Assembly (NCBI GenBank): GCA_023387695.1 | Contig: JAEWHT010000010.1 | Location: 1-19,047, forward strand | Origin: Pseudomonadota bacterium | GTDB taxonomy: Bacteria > Pseudomonadota > Alphaproteobacteria > Rhizobiales > Xanthobacteraceae | Direction of reading: 5' to 3' | Length of the DNA: 19,047 nt | Shown: one piece after another, positions 1 to 7,585 of the stretch | Position numbering within the stretch: position 1 is the stretch's first letter | Layout: each line of letters begins with the position of its first letter | Translations under genes and position numbers: made by a program | Notes under the pieces: model-generated | What the model was told of the DNA's origin: nothing | Seen by the model: only the letters and a program-made list of their open reading frames with translations | Database searches by the model: none

Positions 1-1
1 G

Positions 2-247
2 GGTAGCACCACGCTGAACGTCCGCGACCGGATCCTGCGCGAGCAGCTCTTCGATCGGATCCTGAAGCTGCGCGCGGCAATGGATGAAAATCTGGTGCGC
101 CTGCGCGCGGCGATCGAGGCCAGCAACCGCCGGATCGAGGCGGTGATGCAGGCGATCCGTGAGCAGATCGCCGTCGTGTCGCCTTATGGTGCTTCCGGCC
201 GCGTTGCGGCGCGCGCCGTCTCCAGCGGCACCAGCCGCAGCGCCTGA
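2..247 (+). CDS. FlgN-like flagellar chaperone, C-terminal part (5' truncated by window edge)
   Basis: An open frame enters from the left edge and stops with TGA at 245-247, giving about 81 C-terminal residues. A helical, Arg/Glu-rich stretch (LRAAIEASNRRIEAVMQAI) is followed by SPYGASGR and a Ser/Ala-rich tail. The pattern of a long helix, then YGA(N/S)G, then a disordered tail matches the C-terminus of FlgN, the cytosolic export chaperone that binds FlgK and FlgL before secretion. The gene lies 18 bases upstream of flgK, the expected partner, probably in the same operon. The assignment rests on the short C-terminal motif and on context; the N-terminal half is not visible. A different small flagellar coiled-coil protein remains possible. 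Confidence 0.6.
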   Translation, partial: GSTTLNVRDRILREQLFDRILKLRAAMDENLVRLRAAIEASNRRIEAVMQAIREQIAVVSPYGASGRVAARAVSSGTSRSA

Positions 248-265
248 CGAGCAGGGGAGCCCGCC

Positions 266-2041
266 GTGTCGCTCGATATCGCACGATCGATCGCCTTCAG
301 TGGCCTGTCGTCCACGTCGGTTCAGATCAGTGTGACGTCGTCGAACATTTCGAACGCCGACACCACGGGTTATACCAAGAAGACCGCGAACCAGTCGAGC
401 AGCGTCACCAACGGTGTGGGCACCGGCGTCACGGTGACCGGTATCACCTCGACGGTCGACAAGCTGCTGCTGAAGTCGCTGGTCAGCGCGGACTCCGATC
501 TCGGTTCGGCCGACACGACCAATACCTATCTGACCTCGCTGGAAAAGCTCTATGGCTCGACCAGCAGCACTGACAGCTCGTCGACCGGAACCTCGCTCGC
601 CAACAGCATCGCCTCGCTGGAATCGGCGCTGTCGTCGCTGGCGAGCACGCCGAGCAGTGCCTCGTTGCAATCCAATGTCGTCAGTGCCCTCGACGACGTC
701 ACGAGCCAACTGCGGGAGACCTCGAGCGGCATCCAGAAGCTCCGCTCCAATGCCGACCAGGACATCTCGTCCTCGATCGACGACGTCAACACGGACTTGC
801 AGGACATTGCGGATCTGAACGCCGAGATCAAGCAGACGGCCGCAGCCGGCCAGTCGACCGCCGACCTGGAGGACCAGCGCAACACCGCGTTGCAGGACGT
901 CGCCTCCAAGATGAATATCAGCTACTACACGGCATCGAACGGTGACCTCCAAGTCTACACCAGGACCGGACAGGCGCTGGTCGACAGTTCCGCGCACAAG
1001 ATCAGCTATACGGCGGCCGCCAATGTGTCGTCGTCGACAACCTATACGGCCGGCTCCTCGTCGAGTGGGTTCAGCGCGATCACGGTCAATGGCGTCGACA
1101 TTACGTCACAGATCACCGGTGGCAGCATCGGTGGGTTGATCACGCTCCGCGACAAGACCCTGCCCGCCGCGCAGTCGCAGCTCGACCAGCTCGCAACGCA
1201 GCTCGCCACCGCGGTCAACACCGTTTCGAACAGCGCCTCTTCGGTTCCGGCGCCGACCACCCTGACCGGAACGACCAGCGTCACCAGCAGCACGGCGCTG
1301 TCAGCCACCGGCACGGTGCGGCTGGCGGTCACCGACCAGAGCGGCAATCTGGTCTCCTACGGCGATCTCGACCTGTCGTCCTACTCGACGGTGGGCGATC
1401 TCGTCACCGCCATCAACGGCATCTCGGGGATGTCGGCGTCGGTCGACGCGAACGGTCATCTCGCGATCACGGCGACCGGCTCGGGCAACGGCATCGCTGT
1501 CAACGAGATGACCAGCTCGGTCGGAAGCTCAAGCGAAGGGTTTTCCGACTATTTTGGTCTCAACGACCTCGTAACCGGTACCAGCGCGTCCGATATCGCG
1601 GTCAACAGCGGCATCCTGTCGGGCACCAGCGAGCTGCAGCTCGCAACGCTGGACTCCTCGTCGAGCCTCACCGTCGGCAGCTCTGTGCTGACATCGGGAT
1701 CGGCGACGGTGGTCAACTCGTTCTACAGCGCGTTGACGGCGTCCCGGACGTTCTCGTCGACCGGCGGGCTCGCCGCCACCACCGGCTCCTTCGCCGATTA
1801 TGCCTCGGCCATCGTATCCGATGTCGCGAGCAAGGCCTCGCAGGCGTCGACCAATTACACTGCCAAGGAGACCGCGCAATCGACCTATGCGAGCTCGCTC
1901 TCGTCGCAGTCGGGGGTCAACCTCGACGAAGAATCGGCCAATCTGAGCACGCTGCAGAATCAATACTCGGCGGCCTCCGCGCTGATCTCGGCCATCAACA
2001 CGATGTACTCGGCGTTGATCACCGCCGTTCAGTCGTCGTAA
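266..2041 (+). CDS. flgK: Flagellar hook-associated protein 1 FlgK
   Basis: HAP1 forms the first junction ring between hook and filament and is exported through the flagellar type III system. The 591-aa product has the N-terminal flagellar axial signature (SNISNADTTGYTKK, residues 26-39) and the matching C-terminal segment (SGVNLDEESANLSTLQNQYS, from residue 549), which form the paired terminal coiled coils. The centre is extremely Ser/Thr/Ala-rich and low in complexity, consistent with the variable outward-facing domain. The start is GTG at 266, with AGGGGAG at 253-259 six bases upstream. It lies between a FlgN-like chaperone gene and flgL (18-base gap), so one transcript is likely. The sequence does not show which flagellar system (subpolar or lateral) it belongs to. 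Confidence 0.93.
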   Translation: MSLDIARSIAFSGLSSTSVQISVTSSNISNADTTGYTKKTANQSSSVTNGVGTGVTVTGITSTVDKLLLKSLVSADSDLGSADTTNTYLTSLEKLYGSTSSTDSSSTGTSLANSIASLESALSSLASTPSSASLQSNVVSALDDVTSQLRETSSGIQKLRSNADQDISSSIDDVNTDLQDIADLNAEIKQTAAAGQSTADLEDQRNTALQDVASKMNISYYTASNGDLQVYTRTGQALVDSSAHKISYTAAANVSSSTTYTAGSSSSGFSAITVNGVDITSQITGGSIGGLITLRDKTLPAAQSQLDQLATQLATAVNTVSNSASSVPAPTTLTGTTSVTSSTALSATGTVRLAVTDQSGNLVSYGDLDLSSYSTVGDLVTAINGISGMSASVDANGHLAITATGSGNGIAVNEMTSSVGSSSEGFSDYFGLNDLVTGTSASDIAVNSGILSGTSELQLATLDSSSSLTVGSSVLTSGSATVVNSFYSALTASRTFSSTGGLAATTGSFADYASAIVSDVASKASQASTNYTAKETAQSTYASSLSSQSGVNLDEESANLSTLQNQYSAASALISAINTMYSALITAVQSS

Positions 2042-2059
2042 GGCGCGGGGAGCGGGCCC

Positions 2060-2971
2060 ATGGTCGCGATGCGGATTGCTACCTTCGCCCAGTCGAGCAA
2101 AATGATCGCCGACGCGATGCGTGTCGAGTCGGTCATGGCCAACGAGCAGGTGCAGGAATCCTCCGGCGTCGTCTCGACCGATTTCGGCGGCTATGGCTCG
2201 AACGCCCAGCACGTCGTCAATCTCCAGGTCTCGGTGACGCGCGCACAATCCTATATCGATGCGGCGACGCTCGCCGACAGCAAGGTCCAGGTGATGTACT
2301 CGGCCGTCGGCTCGATGACCGACATCATCACGCAGCTCCGCTCCCAGCTCAGCGCGGCCTCGACCGGAAGCTCGACCGAAACGACCTCGGTGATCTCCTC
2401 AGCCCAGCAGATGCTGCAGCAGATGGGCTCGCTGATGAATACGCAATATGACGGCCAATACGTCTTTGCCGGCGGCAAGACGGAGACAGCGCCGGTCGAC
2501 CTCACCAGCTTTTCGACGGGAACGGGCTCCACCACCACGGCGGATACCAGTTACTACAAGGGCGACGACGAGATCGCCTCGGTTCGGGTCGCCACCGACA
2601 ACACCGTGTCCTATGGCGTCAACGCCGACAATTCGGCGTTCGAGGAAGTGATGCGCGTGCTGAAATTCGTGGCCAACAGCACCTCGCTGTCGTCCTCGGA
2701 CATCTCCAGCGCACTCGATCTCGCAAGCACCGCGCTCGACGACACGGCGGCAGTGCAGGCTAAGCTCTCTGGCTCCGCGTCCTCGATCGAGACCGCGAGC
2801 ACGCGCCAGACCGACTACAAGAGCTACGCGGAAAGCCTGTCGAACGACCTCACCGGCGTCGATGTCGCCGCCATCACGGCCCAGCTCTCGACCTATCAGG
2901 CGCAGCTCACCGCGTCCTACTCGGCGATGTCAAAAATCCTCAGCATGAATCTGGCGAGCTATTTGAAATAA
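2060..2971 (+). CDS. flgL: Flagellar hook-associated protein 3 FlgL
   Basis: HAP3 sits between FlgK and the flagellin filament. The 303-aa product begins MVAMRIATFAQSS, carries the FlgL-type segment YVFAGGKTETAPVD at residues 134-147, and ends in a flagellin-like helical C-terminus (QLSTYQAQLTASYSAMSKIL). ATG 2060 is preferred because GGGGAG at 2047-2052 is seven bases upstream. ATG 2069 would give the more typical MRI(A/S)T start and cannot be excluded. The gene follows flgK by 18 bases. Its stop is only seven bases from the stop of the convergent acyl-CoA synthetase gene, leaving no room for a dedicated terminator. Like FlgK, the protein is rich in Ser, Thr and Ala. Confidence 0.91.
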   Translation: MVAMRIATFAQSSKMIADAMRVESVMANEQVQESSGVVSTDFGGYGSNAQHVVNLQVSVTRAQSYIDAATLADSKVQVMYSAVGSMTDIITQLRSQLSAASTGSSTETTSVISSAQQMLQQMGSLMNTQYDGQYVFAGGKTETAPVDLTSFSTGTGSTTTADTSYYKGDDEIASVRVATDNTVSYGVNADNSAFEEVMRVLKFVANSTSLSSSDISSALDLASTALDDTAAVQAKLSGSASSIETASTRQTDYKSYAESLSNDLTGVDVAAITAQLSTYQAQLTASYSAMSKILSMNLASYLK

Positions 2972-2978
2972 GCGGGGC

Positions 2979-4547
2979 CTATTCGGCCGCGATCCGCTCC
3001 ATCGCCATGGCGCGGAGTTTTGCGCGCTGGATCTTGACGCCATTGGCGCTGTCCGTGACCGGAAAGGCATCGACGACATAGATCCGCGCCGGCACCTTGT
3101 AGTCGGCAAGCCGCTCGCGCAGGCGCGCGGCCAGCGTCTCCTGTTGAGGCGCAGCACCCGCCGGGATGACGAAGGCGACGCAGCGTGCCTGGCCCTTCAG
3201 ATCGACCGCGACGGCCTGTGCATCGGCAATGCCGGCGCAGGCCTTGAGCTCGTCCTCGATCTCGCCGGGTGCGACCAGGAAGCCGCCGAGCCGCATCGCG
3301 TCACCCGCGCGGGTCTCGTAGACGAAGGCGCCGTCGCGGATACGGCCGATGTCGCCGGTGCGGAAGAAGCCGTCCGCGGTGATTGCGTCGCGCGTCGCGT
3401 CCGGATTGTTGAAATAGCCGAGGAAGCACGACGGCGCACGGATCTCGATCTCGCCGGAAACGCCGGGAGATGCGAGCCCGCCGGTCTCGGTGTCGCGCAC
3501 GCGAACTTTTGCGTCTGGTGACATCGGCCAGCCGCCGCCGTCGATGCGGTCCGCGAAGGCGTCGCTGGCGCGGGCGATCGAGAACAATGCCTGCACCTCG
3601 CTCGAGCCGTAGAGGCCGAATAGCGGCAGCCCGCGCGCCTCGGCTTCGGCAGCCAGCTCGCGCCAGCCGGGCTGAAACGCGGCGAAGCCGCAGACCTCGA
3701 GATGCGGGAACGGCTGCGGCGCATCGGTCAGCGCAAGGATGCGGCGGAACATCTCGTCGGAGCCGAAAGCGTGCGTGATCTTGTGCTCGGTGAGGACTTT
3801 TAGCGCCGGCGCGGCTTCGAAAGCGTCTAGTACGTGGACGGTTGCGCCGGCTGCGATGAAGCCGAGCAGGCTCGTCATGCCAAAGGTGCCGCAGAACGGC
3901 AGCATCGCCAGCAGCGCGTGACGCTCCGGCGAGAGTTGCAGCGCTTTCGCAACCGACTTGGCGTGGCTCGCGAGCGTCCGCTGCGAATGCGCGACCAGTT
4001 TTGGTCCTTTGGTCGTGCCTGACGTGGTGTAGAGCAGCACGGGCAGGTCGACGTCGTTCTGGGGAAGGGCAGGCGGATAGGGCTTGTCGAACGCATCGAA
4101 GCGCACGCAGGGCCATTGGGCGGGGATCGCATCTGCGCCGACCACTGCTAGCTTCTGCAGCGCCGGCACTTCGTCCCGGGCGATGTCGGCGAGAATGGTA
4201 GCGAAATCGATCGAGCGGAACGCTGCCTCGACCACCAGCAGCTTTGCGCCGGACAGTTTCAGGAGGTGCGCGACCTCCGCGCTGCGATAGCGCGTATTGA
4301 CGGCAGCGATGACGGCACCCAGCCGGGCTGCGGCAAACAGCAGCGCAATCCATTCGACGCGGTTGATGAGCCAGACCGCGACGACATCGCCTTTGCCGAT
4401 GCCCTGCGCGGCCAGCCAGGTCGCGGTCTGCTCGACCTTGCCTGTAAATTCCGCGCGCGAGACGGACGTGCCGTCGAACACGAAGGCAGGATCGGCGGCG
4501 GTCTCCGATCTAATCAGCGATTGCAATGAAAACTGGTCGGCGTGCAT
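2979..4547 (-). CDS. AMP-dependent acyl-CoA synthetase/ligase family protein
   Basis: This 522-aa ANL-superfamily enzyme would adenylate a carboxylic acid with ATP and transfer it to CoA. Visible motifs in order are the P-loop YTTSGTTKGPK (173-183), YGSSE (313-317), the ribose-binding GFFRTGDIG (393-401), the hinge region TRAGDAMRLGGFLVAPGEIE (412-431), and a C-terminal NGVKIQRAKLR in which K505 is the likely catalytic lysine. The A8 hinge motif has TR where GR is usual. The substrate cannot be read from the sequence; medium/long-chain or aromatic acids are all possible. It is the last gene of a leftward series (crotonase-like, upp, this gene), starting 33 bases after the upp stop. No strong Shine-Dalgarno sequence precedes ATG 4547. 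Confidence 0.9.
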   Translation of the reverse strand: MHADQFSLQSLIRSETAADPAFVFDGTSVSRAEFTGKVEQTATWLAAQGIGKGDVVAVWLINRVEWIALLFAAARLGAVIAAVNTRYRSAEVAHLLKLSGAKLLVVEAAFRSIDFATILADIARDEVPALQKLAVVGADAIPAQWPCVRFDAFDKPYPPALPQNDVDLPVLLYTTSGTTKGPKLVAHSQRTLASHAKSVAKALQLSPERHALLAMLPFCGTFGMTSLLGFIAAGATVHVLDAFEAAPALKVLTEHKITHAFGSDEMFRRILALTDAPQPFPHLEVCGFAAFQPGWRELAAEAEARGLPLFGLYGSSEVQALFSIARASDAFADRIDGGGWPMSPDAKVRVRDTETGGLASPGVSGEIEIRAPSCFLGYFNNPDATRDAITADGFFRTGDIGRIRDGAFVYETRAGDAMRLGGFLVAPGEIEDELKACAGIADAQAVAVDLKGQARCVAFVIPAGAAPQQETLAARLRERLADYKVPARIYVVDAFPVTDSANGVKIQRAKLRAMAMERIAAE

Positions 4548-4580
4548 GGCGACCGGAGTAGCCCGATCGCGCAGACCTGT

Positions 4581-5216
4581 CTACTTGGTGCCGAACATCC
4601 GGTCGCCGGCATCGCCGAGGCCCGGCACGATGTAGCCGTGATCGTTGAGGCGCTCATCGATCGCGGCGGTCCAGACCGGCACGTCCGGATGTTCGCTCTG
4701 GAACTTCGCGATGCCCTCGGGCGCCGCCAGGAGGCAGACGAAGCGGATGTCGCGGGCGCCGCGGTCCTTGAGCAGGGACGCGCCGGCGGAGGCCGAATTG
4801 CCGGTCGCCAGCATCGGGTCCATCAGGATCACGGTGCGGTCGGACAGATCCTGCGGCGCCTTGAAGTAATATTCCACGGCCTGCAACGTGTCGGGGTCTC
4901 GGTAGAGCCCGATATGGGCGATACGCGCCGAGGGGATCAGCGCCAGCATGCCGTCGAGGAAGCCGACGCCGGCGCGCAGGATCGGCGCCAGCGTGAGCTT
5001 CTTGCCGGCGATTTTCGGCGCCTGCATTGGCGAGATCGGCGTCTCGATTTCGACCAGCTCCAGCGGCAGGTCGCGCGTCACCTCGTAGCCGAGCAGCATC
5101 CCGATCTCGTTCAGGATCTCGCGAAAGCTCTTGGTCGAGCGGTCCTTCTCCCGCATTAGGGAAAGCTTGTGCTGGACCAGGGGGTGGGCGACGACATTGA
5201 CGCTGCTTGTGCTCAT
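4581..5216 (-). CDS. upp: Uracil phosphoribosyltransferase
   Basis: Upp converts uracil and PRPP to UMP in pyrimidine salvage. The 211-aa length is typical. Strong family signatures are HPLVQHKL near the N-terminus (11-18), LAPILRAGVGFLDGM (76-90), the PRPP-binding loop DPMLATGNSA (133-142), and the uracil-binding C-terminus YIVPGLGDAGDRMFGTK (195-211). The start ATG at 5216 gives the usual N-terminus, although the Shine-Dalgarno region is weak. The gene lies between two CoA-metabolism genes on the same strand, 73 bases after the crotonase stop and 33 bases before the synthetase start. Its function is unrelated to theirs, so its place in a shared operon may be incidental. Confidence 0.97.
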   Translation of the reverse strand: MSTSSVNVVAHPLVQHKLSLMREKDRSTKSFREILNEIGMLLGYEVTRDLPLELVEIETPISPMQAPKIAGKKLTLAPILRAGVGFLDGMLALIPSARIAHIGLYRDPDTLQAVEYYFKAPQDLSDRTVILMDPMLATGNSASAGASLLKDRGARDIRFVCLLAAPEGIAKFQSEHPDVPVWTAAIDERLNDHGYIVPGLGDAGDRMFGTK

Positions 5217-5289
5217 GCAGCCGATCTAACACGGTTCCGCGAAACGGCGCCAGATCGGCCGGGGTGTTTTCCGCAAGGCGCGAAGCGGC

Positions 5290-6030
5290 CTAGCCGGGCA
5301 GTGTCACCGCCACTCGTGCCCGGTTGCTTGCCTCATAGGCAGCCATGGTCAATTCGCGGTCGATCGCCATGCGCATGGCCTCCATGGCCGGCTGGCGCAG
5401 CCGGCGCTTTGCCGTCGTATGCGACGGCTTGTGGATCGCACGAAGCGCCGCGATGGTCTCGTCGAGTGCGCTTTCGATCGCCTCGGGTGCGACCACGCGA
5501 TCGAGAAAGCCGGCCGTCAGCGCCTCGTCCGGTTCGTACATCTCGCCCAGTGCCGCGGTGCGGCTGAGCCAGGCCGGATGCAGCCGGCTCCGCGCGAGCT
5601 CGATCGCGAAACTCGGCGGCGCGATGCCGATGGCGACTTCGTTCAGCCCCATCCGATGTGGCCCGCGCGCGCCCAGCCTGACGTCGCAGGCTAGCAGCAG
5701 GAACGTCCCCATCGGAAACGCGTGCCCCTCCATCACGCCGATGACGGGATGCGGAAACGACATCAGCCGCAGCGCCAGCTCGGCACCGGCGCGGACCATC
5801 TCGAGGCTCTTGGCGGCATCGCCCATGGCGAACACTTTCAGGTCAAACCCGGCGGAGAAGATGCCTGCGCGGCCTGAGCGCAGCACCACGATCTCGGCTT
5901 CTTGCTCGGCCCGGTCGAAGGCGGCTCCGATCTCGCCCAGCATCGTGGTCGACATCACGTTGACCTTGCCGTCGTCGAGCATGATCTGCGCCACGCCATC
6001 CTTCAGCTCGCAATTCACTCCTCTTGGCAT
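5290..6030 (-). CDS. Crotonase-fold (enoyl-CoA hydratase/isomerase family) protein
   Basis: This 246-aa protein has a crotonase fold. The oxyanion-hole segments are FSAGFDL (58-64) and GHAFPMGTFLLLACD (102-116), the latter with PMG where GGG is usual. LNEVAIGIAPP (129-139) carries E131, equivalent to the first catalytic glutamate of enoyl-CoA hydratase. The region expected to hold the second glutamate reads HPAWLSRTAALGE and has none at the aligned place, so classical hydration is uncertain. The start at 6030 (MPRGVN) is chosen over the longer frame from 6135 because CTCCT at 6037-6041 (AGGAG on the coding strand) is six bases upstream and the longer form would overlap tetR. It diverges from a TetR gene that probably controls it. 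Confidence 0.88.
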   Translation of the reverse strand: MPRGVNCELKDGVAQIMLDDGKVNVMSTTMLGEIGAAFDRAEQEAEIVVLRSGRAGIFSAGFDLKVFAMGDAAKSLEMVRAGAELALRLMSFPHPVIGVMEGHAFPMGTFLLLACDVRLGARGPHRMGLNEVAIGIAPPSFAIELARSRLHPAWLSRTAALGEMYEPDEALTAGFLDRVVAPEAIESALDETIAALRAIHKPSHTTAKRRLRQPAMEAMRMAIDRELTMAAYEASNRARVAVTLPG

Positions 6031-6075
6031 CTGCCGCTCCTGTCGTTGTTGCGGCTTGACTGTCGGAAGCTGATG

Positions 6076-6091
6076 TAGACCAATCAATATA
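6076..6091. promoter_or_regulatory. Candidate TetR operator in the crotonase/tetR divergent region
   Basis: The 84-bp divergent spacer holds TAGACCAATCAATATA. The left half, TAGACC, matches the half-site that I recall for LmrA/YxaF-type TetR repressors (a TAGACC...GGTCTA palindrome), while the right half is degenerate. It lies 23 bases before the tetR start and just upstream of its Shine-Dalgarno sequence, a plausible place for autorepression and control of the divergent gene. The assignment is inferred from one good half-site only. Confidence 0.35.
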
Positions 6092-6114
6092 GTTTTTGCC
6101 AAGGGGAGGCTGTC

Positions 6115-6696
6115 ATGCCGGCTGTGCCAAAACACCGCCAGCCCATCATCAATGCCGCGGTCACGCTATTCCGCCGCCAGGGATTTGCCCGCACCGGCCT
6201 GAACGACATCGTCGATGTCAGCGGAGCTCCCAAGGGTTCGCTCTATCACTACTTTCCGGAGGGAAAGTCCTCGATCGCGGTGGCCGCAGTCGAGGAGGCC
6301 GGCCGCCGGGTGGCGGCAACCGTCACCAAACTCGCAGAGGAGTGCGGCTCAACGGCTGAGCTGCTGCGTGCGCATGCGCGGCTGCTGGCGGGGTGGATGC
6401 AAGGCTCCGGGTTTCGCAATGGCTGTCCGATCACGACCGTGCTGCTCGAGCTTGCCCCGCGCGAGCGCGCCGTGACGGAGGCCGGCCGCAAGGCCTATGC
6501 GGCGCGGCTCGCACTGCTTCGCGACAAGCTGCTTGCGGATGGGTTCACCAGGCCGCGAGCGGAAGCGCTCTCAGTGCTCTGCACTTCGGCGCTGCAGGGC
6601 GCGCTGGTGCAGGCCCGTGTCGAGCGAAGCGGGCGGCCGATCGAGGTCACGGCGGCGGAGCTGGCGCGGCTGATCGAAGTGGAAGCTATGAGGTGA
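6115..6696 (+). CDS. TetR/AcrR family transcriptional regulator (LmrA/YxaF-like)
   Basis: This 193-aa one-domain repressor has the TetR helix-turn-helix at about residues 12-47, including TGLNDIVDVSGAPKGSLYHY. The FPEGK that follows and the C-terminal FRNGCPITTVLLE (100-112) are hallmarks of the LmrA/YxaF branch. A strong Shine-Dalgarno AAGGGGAGG (6101-6109) lies five bases before ATG 6115. It is divergent from the crotonase gene with an 84-base spacer, so it likely represses that gene and itself, with relief by an unknown small ligand, perhaps an acyl-CoA or aromatic compound. Its stop is two bases from the convergent stop of a tiny leftward ORF. Confidence 0.93.
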   Translation: MPAVPKHRQPIINAAVTLFRRQGFARTGLNDIVDVSGAPKGSLYHYFPEGKSSIAVAAVEEAGRRVAATVTKLAEECGSTAELLRAHARLLAGWMQGSGFRNGCPITTVLLELAPRERAVTEAGRKAYAARLALLRDKLLADGFTRPRAEALSVLCTSALQGALVQARVERSGRPIEVTAAELARLIEVEAMR

Positions 6697-6698
6697 GG

Positions 6699-6827
6699 CT
6701 AGACGCCAAGCCCGCGCGCGGCGAGCGTGATCACGATCGTCAGGAGGGCACCCCAGATCAGGCTCAACACCATGGTCAGGATGGTCGTGGCGACGGCGTG
6801 CTCGACATGGTCTTTGAGGAGTTGCAC
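6699..6827 (-). CDS. Small single-pass membrane protein, 42 aa (hypothetical, unit A)
   Basis: A GTG-started frame of 42 codons begins MQLLKDHVEHAVATTILTM and ends ARGLGV. A short charged amphipathic start is followed by one long hydrophobic span (about residues 13-36, containing LSLIWGALLTIVITLAA), as in small inner-membrane proteins. It starts two bases after the stop of the preceding 30-codon ORF, suggesting translational coupling. No clear Shine-Dalgarno sequence is seen. I do not recognise a family. The evidence is the membrane-protein pattern, tight packing and lack of a competing frame, so the call is tentative. Confidence 0.5.
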   Translation of the reverse strand: MQLLKDHVEHAVATTILTMVLSLIWGALLTIVITLAARGLGV

Positions 6828-6829
6828 GG

Positions 6830-6922
6830 CTAGCTGTCCGAGACAGGCGGTGCGCTAGCGCGCAGGCCGAGCAGCAGCGCGCCCATCAGCACGAGTAGCA
6901 GGACGATCTTGAGCTCGATCAT
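6830..6922 (-). CDS. Tiny membrane peptide, 30 aa (hypothetical, unit A)
   Basis: ATG at 6922 opens a 30-codon frame beginning MIELKIVLLLVLMGALLLGL, followed by a polar tail (RASAPPVSDS). It reads as one short transmembrane helix with a soluble C-terminus. GAGG lies nine bases before the start and overlaps the stop of the upstream 115-aa gene, which ends six bases away. The next ORF starts two bases after its stop. Tight packing in the third position of a four-gene unit supports it being translated. No function is assigned. Confidence 0.5.
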   Translation of the reverse strand: MIELKIVLLLVLMGALLLGLRASAPPVSDS

Positions 6923-6928
6923 CTCGCG

Positions 6929-7276
6929 TTACCTCGCGGCGAGGCGGGCCATAAGCCGCCTGGCATATTGAGCCAGCACGATCAGCGGATTGCCGCGATT
7001 CTCGATATCGAGCTCGAATGTCTCGGCGGGAAACACCAGCGCGCACCGCGACGGCGTGCACTGGCGGTTGGCGAAATCGATCGCCGAGCTCTTGAACAAG
7101 AACAGTCCGCCGGCGCGCCCGTTCACCTCGCGCGCGACCCAGAGGCCGGCTTCGTTGCGGCCGATGAAAAAGGCCGGAATGGCGGCGCTGACGACATCGG
7201 GATCGATCTGCCCAAGCTCCGTCGCGGGCTGCTGCCGCGGCTGACGATGAGTAGTTTGAAGAGCAATCGCGGCCAT
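6929..7276 (-). CDS. Hypothetical protein, 115 aa, with IGxNxxGxWVA/NGxxGGLF motif (unit A)
   Basis: I do not recognise the family. After a polar, Gln-rich N-terminus, the core reads IGRNEAGLWVAREVNGRAGG (38-57), then LFLFKSSAIDFA, then a segment ending in PAETFELDIENRGNP, and finally a basic amphipathic helix (LAQYARRLMARLAAR). The core is clearly related to that of the 82-aa protein at 8585-8833, so the two are paralogues. ATG 7276 is chosen because CCTCCT at 7282-7287 (AGGAGG on the coding strand) is five bases upstream; a frame from 7306 would start before this site. The gene is second in unit A, 48 bases after the 63-aa membrane protein gene. The compact W/N/G-rich core suggests a small beta domain. 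Confidence 0.77.
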   Translation of the reverse strand: MAAIALQTTHRQPRQQPATELGQIDPDVVSAAIPAFFIGRNEAGLWVAREVNGRAGGLFLFKSSAIDFANRQCTPSRCALVFPAETFELDIENRGNPLIVLAQYARRLMARLAAR

Positions 7277-7324
7277 GGCGGCCTCCTCACACATTTGCAA
7301 GGTCATGATGGTCTTTGCCGTCGA

Positions 7325-7516
7325 TCAGGCGTGGAGGTTCCAGACGAAGATTGCGGTCTTCAGCGCGATGAGCGCCGTGAGTACGCCGCCCATCGTGAGC
7401 ACCGCCAGCGTGCGCAGCGCAACGCGCTTGAGCTGGATTTTGCGTTCGCTGGAAATCAGTGCCGGGCGTTCGGCCCAGTTGGAGGGCCGTTCAAAGCCCT
7501 GAGTCAGCATCGACAT
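7325..7516 (-). CDS. Small membrane-anchored hypothetical protein, 63 aa (unit A, first gene)
   Basis: ATG 7516 gives 63 residues starting MSMLTQGFERPSNWAERPAL. A basic stretch (SSERKIQLKRVALR) is followed by one C-terminal transmembrane segment of about 20 residues (LAVLTMGGVLTALIALKTAI). The start is chosen over the longer frame from 7618 because TCCTT at 7525-7529 (AAGGA on the coding strand) is eight bases upstream and the longer frame would include the promoter module. It leads a four-gene leftward unit preceded by the shared 50-bp element at 7586-7635. Family and function are not recognised. Confidence 0.72.
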   Translation of the reverse strand: MSMLTQGFERPSNWAERPALISSERKIQLKRVALRTLAVLTMGGVLTALIALKTAIFVWNLHA

Positions 7517-7535
7517 ATTGGAAGTCCTTATCAAC

Positions 7536-7555
7536 GGGCGACGAGACAGTCGCCC
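7536..7555 (-). promoter_or_regulatory. Leader hairpin before the 63-aa gene
   Basis: GGGCGAC and GTCGCCC form a perfect 7-bp stem with a 6-base loop. It sits in the predicted 5' leader of unit A, six bases before the AAGGA Shine-Dalgarno sequence. It has no T-run, so it is more likely to affect translation or RNA stability than to terminate transcription. Confidence 0.45.
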
Positions 7556-7585
7556 CAACCTGTCTCTCATGATGCGCATTGCAGC

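Noticed and set aside
1529..2248. Long minus-strand open frame (239 codons) antisense to the end of flgK and start of flgL
   Set aside because: Arg/Gly/Asp-rich composition typical of a GC-shadow frame; flgK and flgL on the other strand are clear family members.
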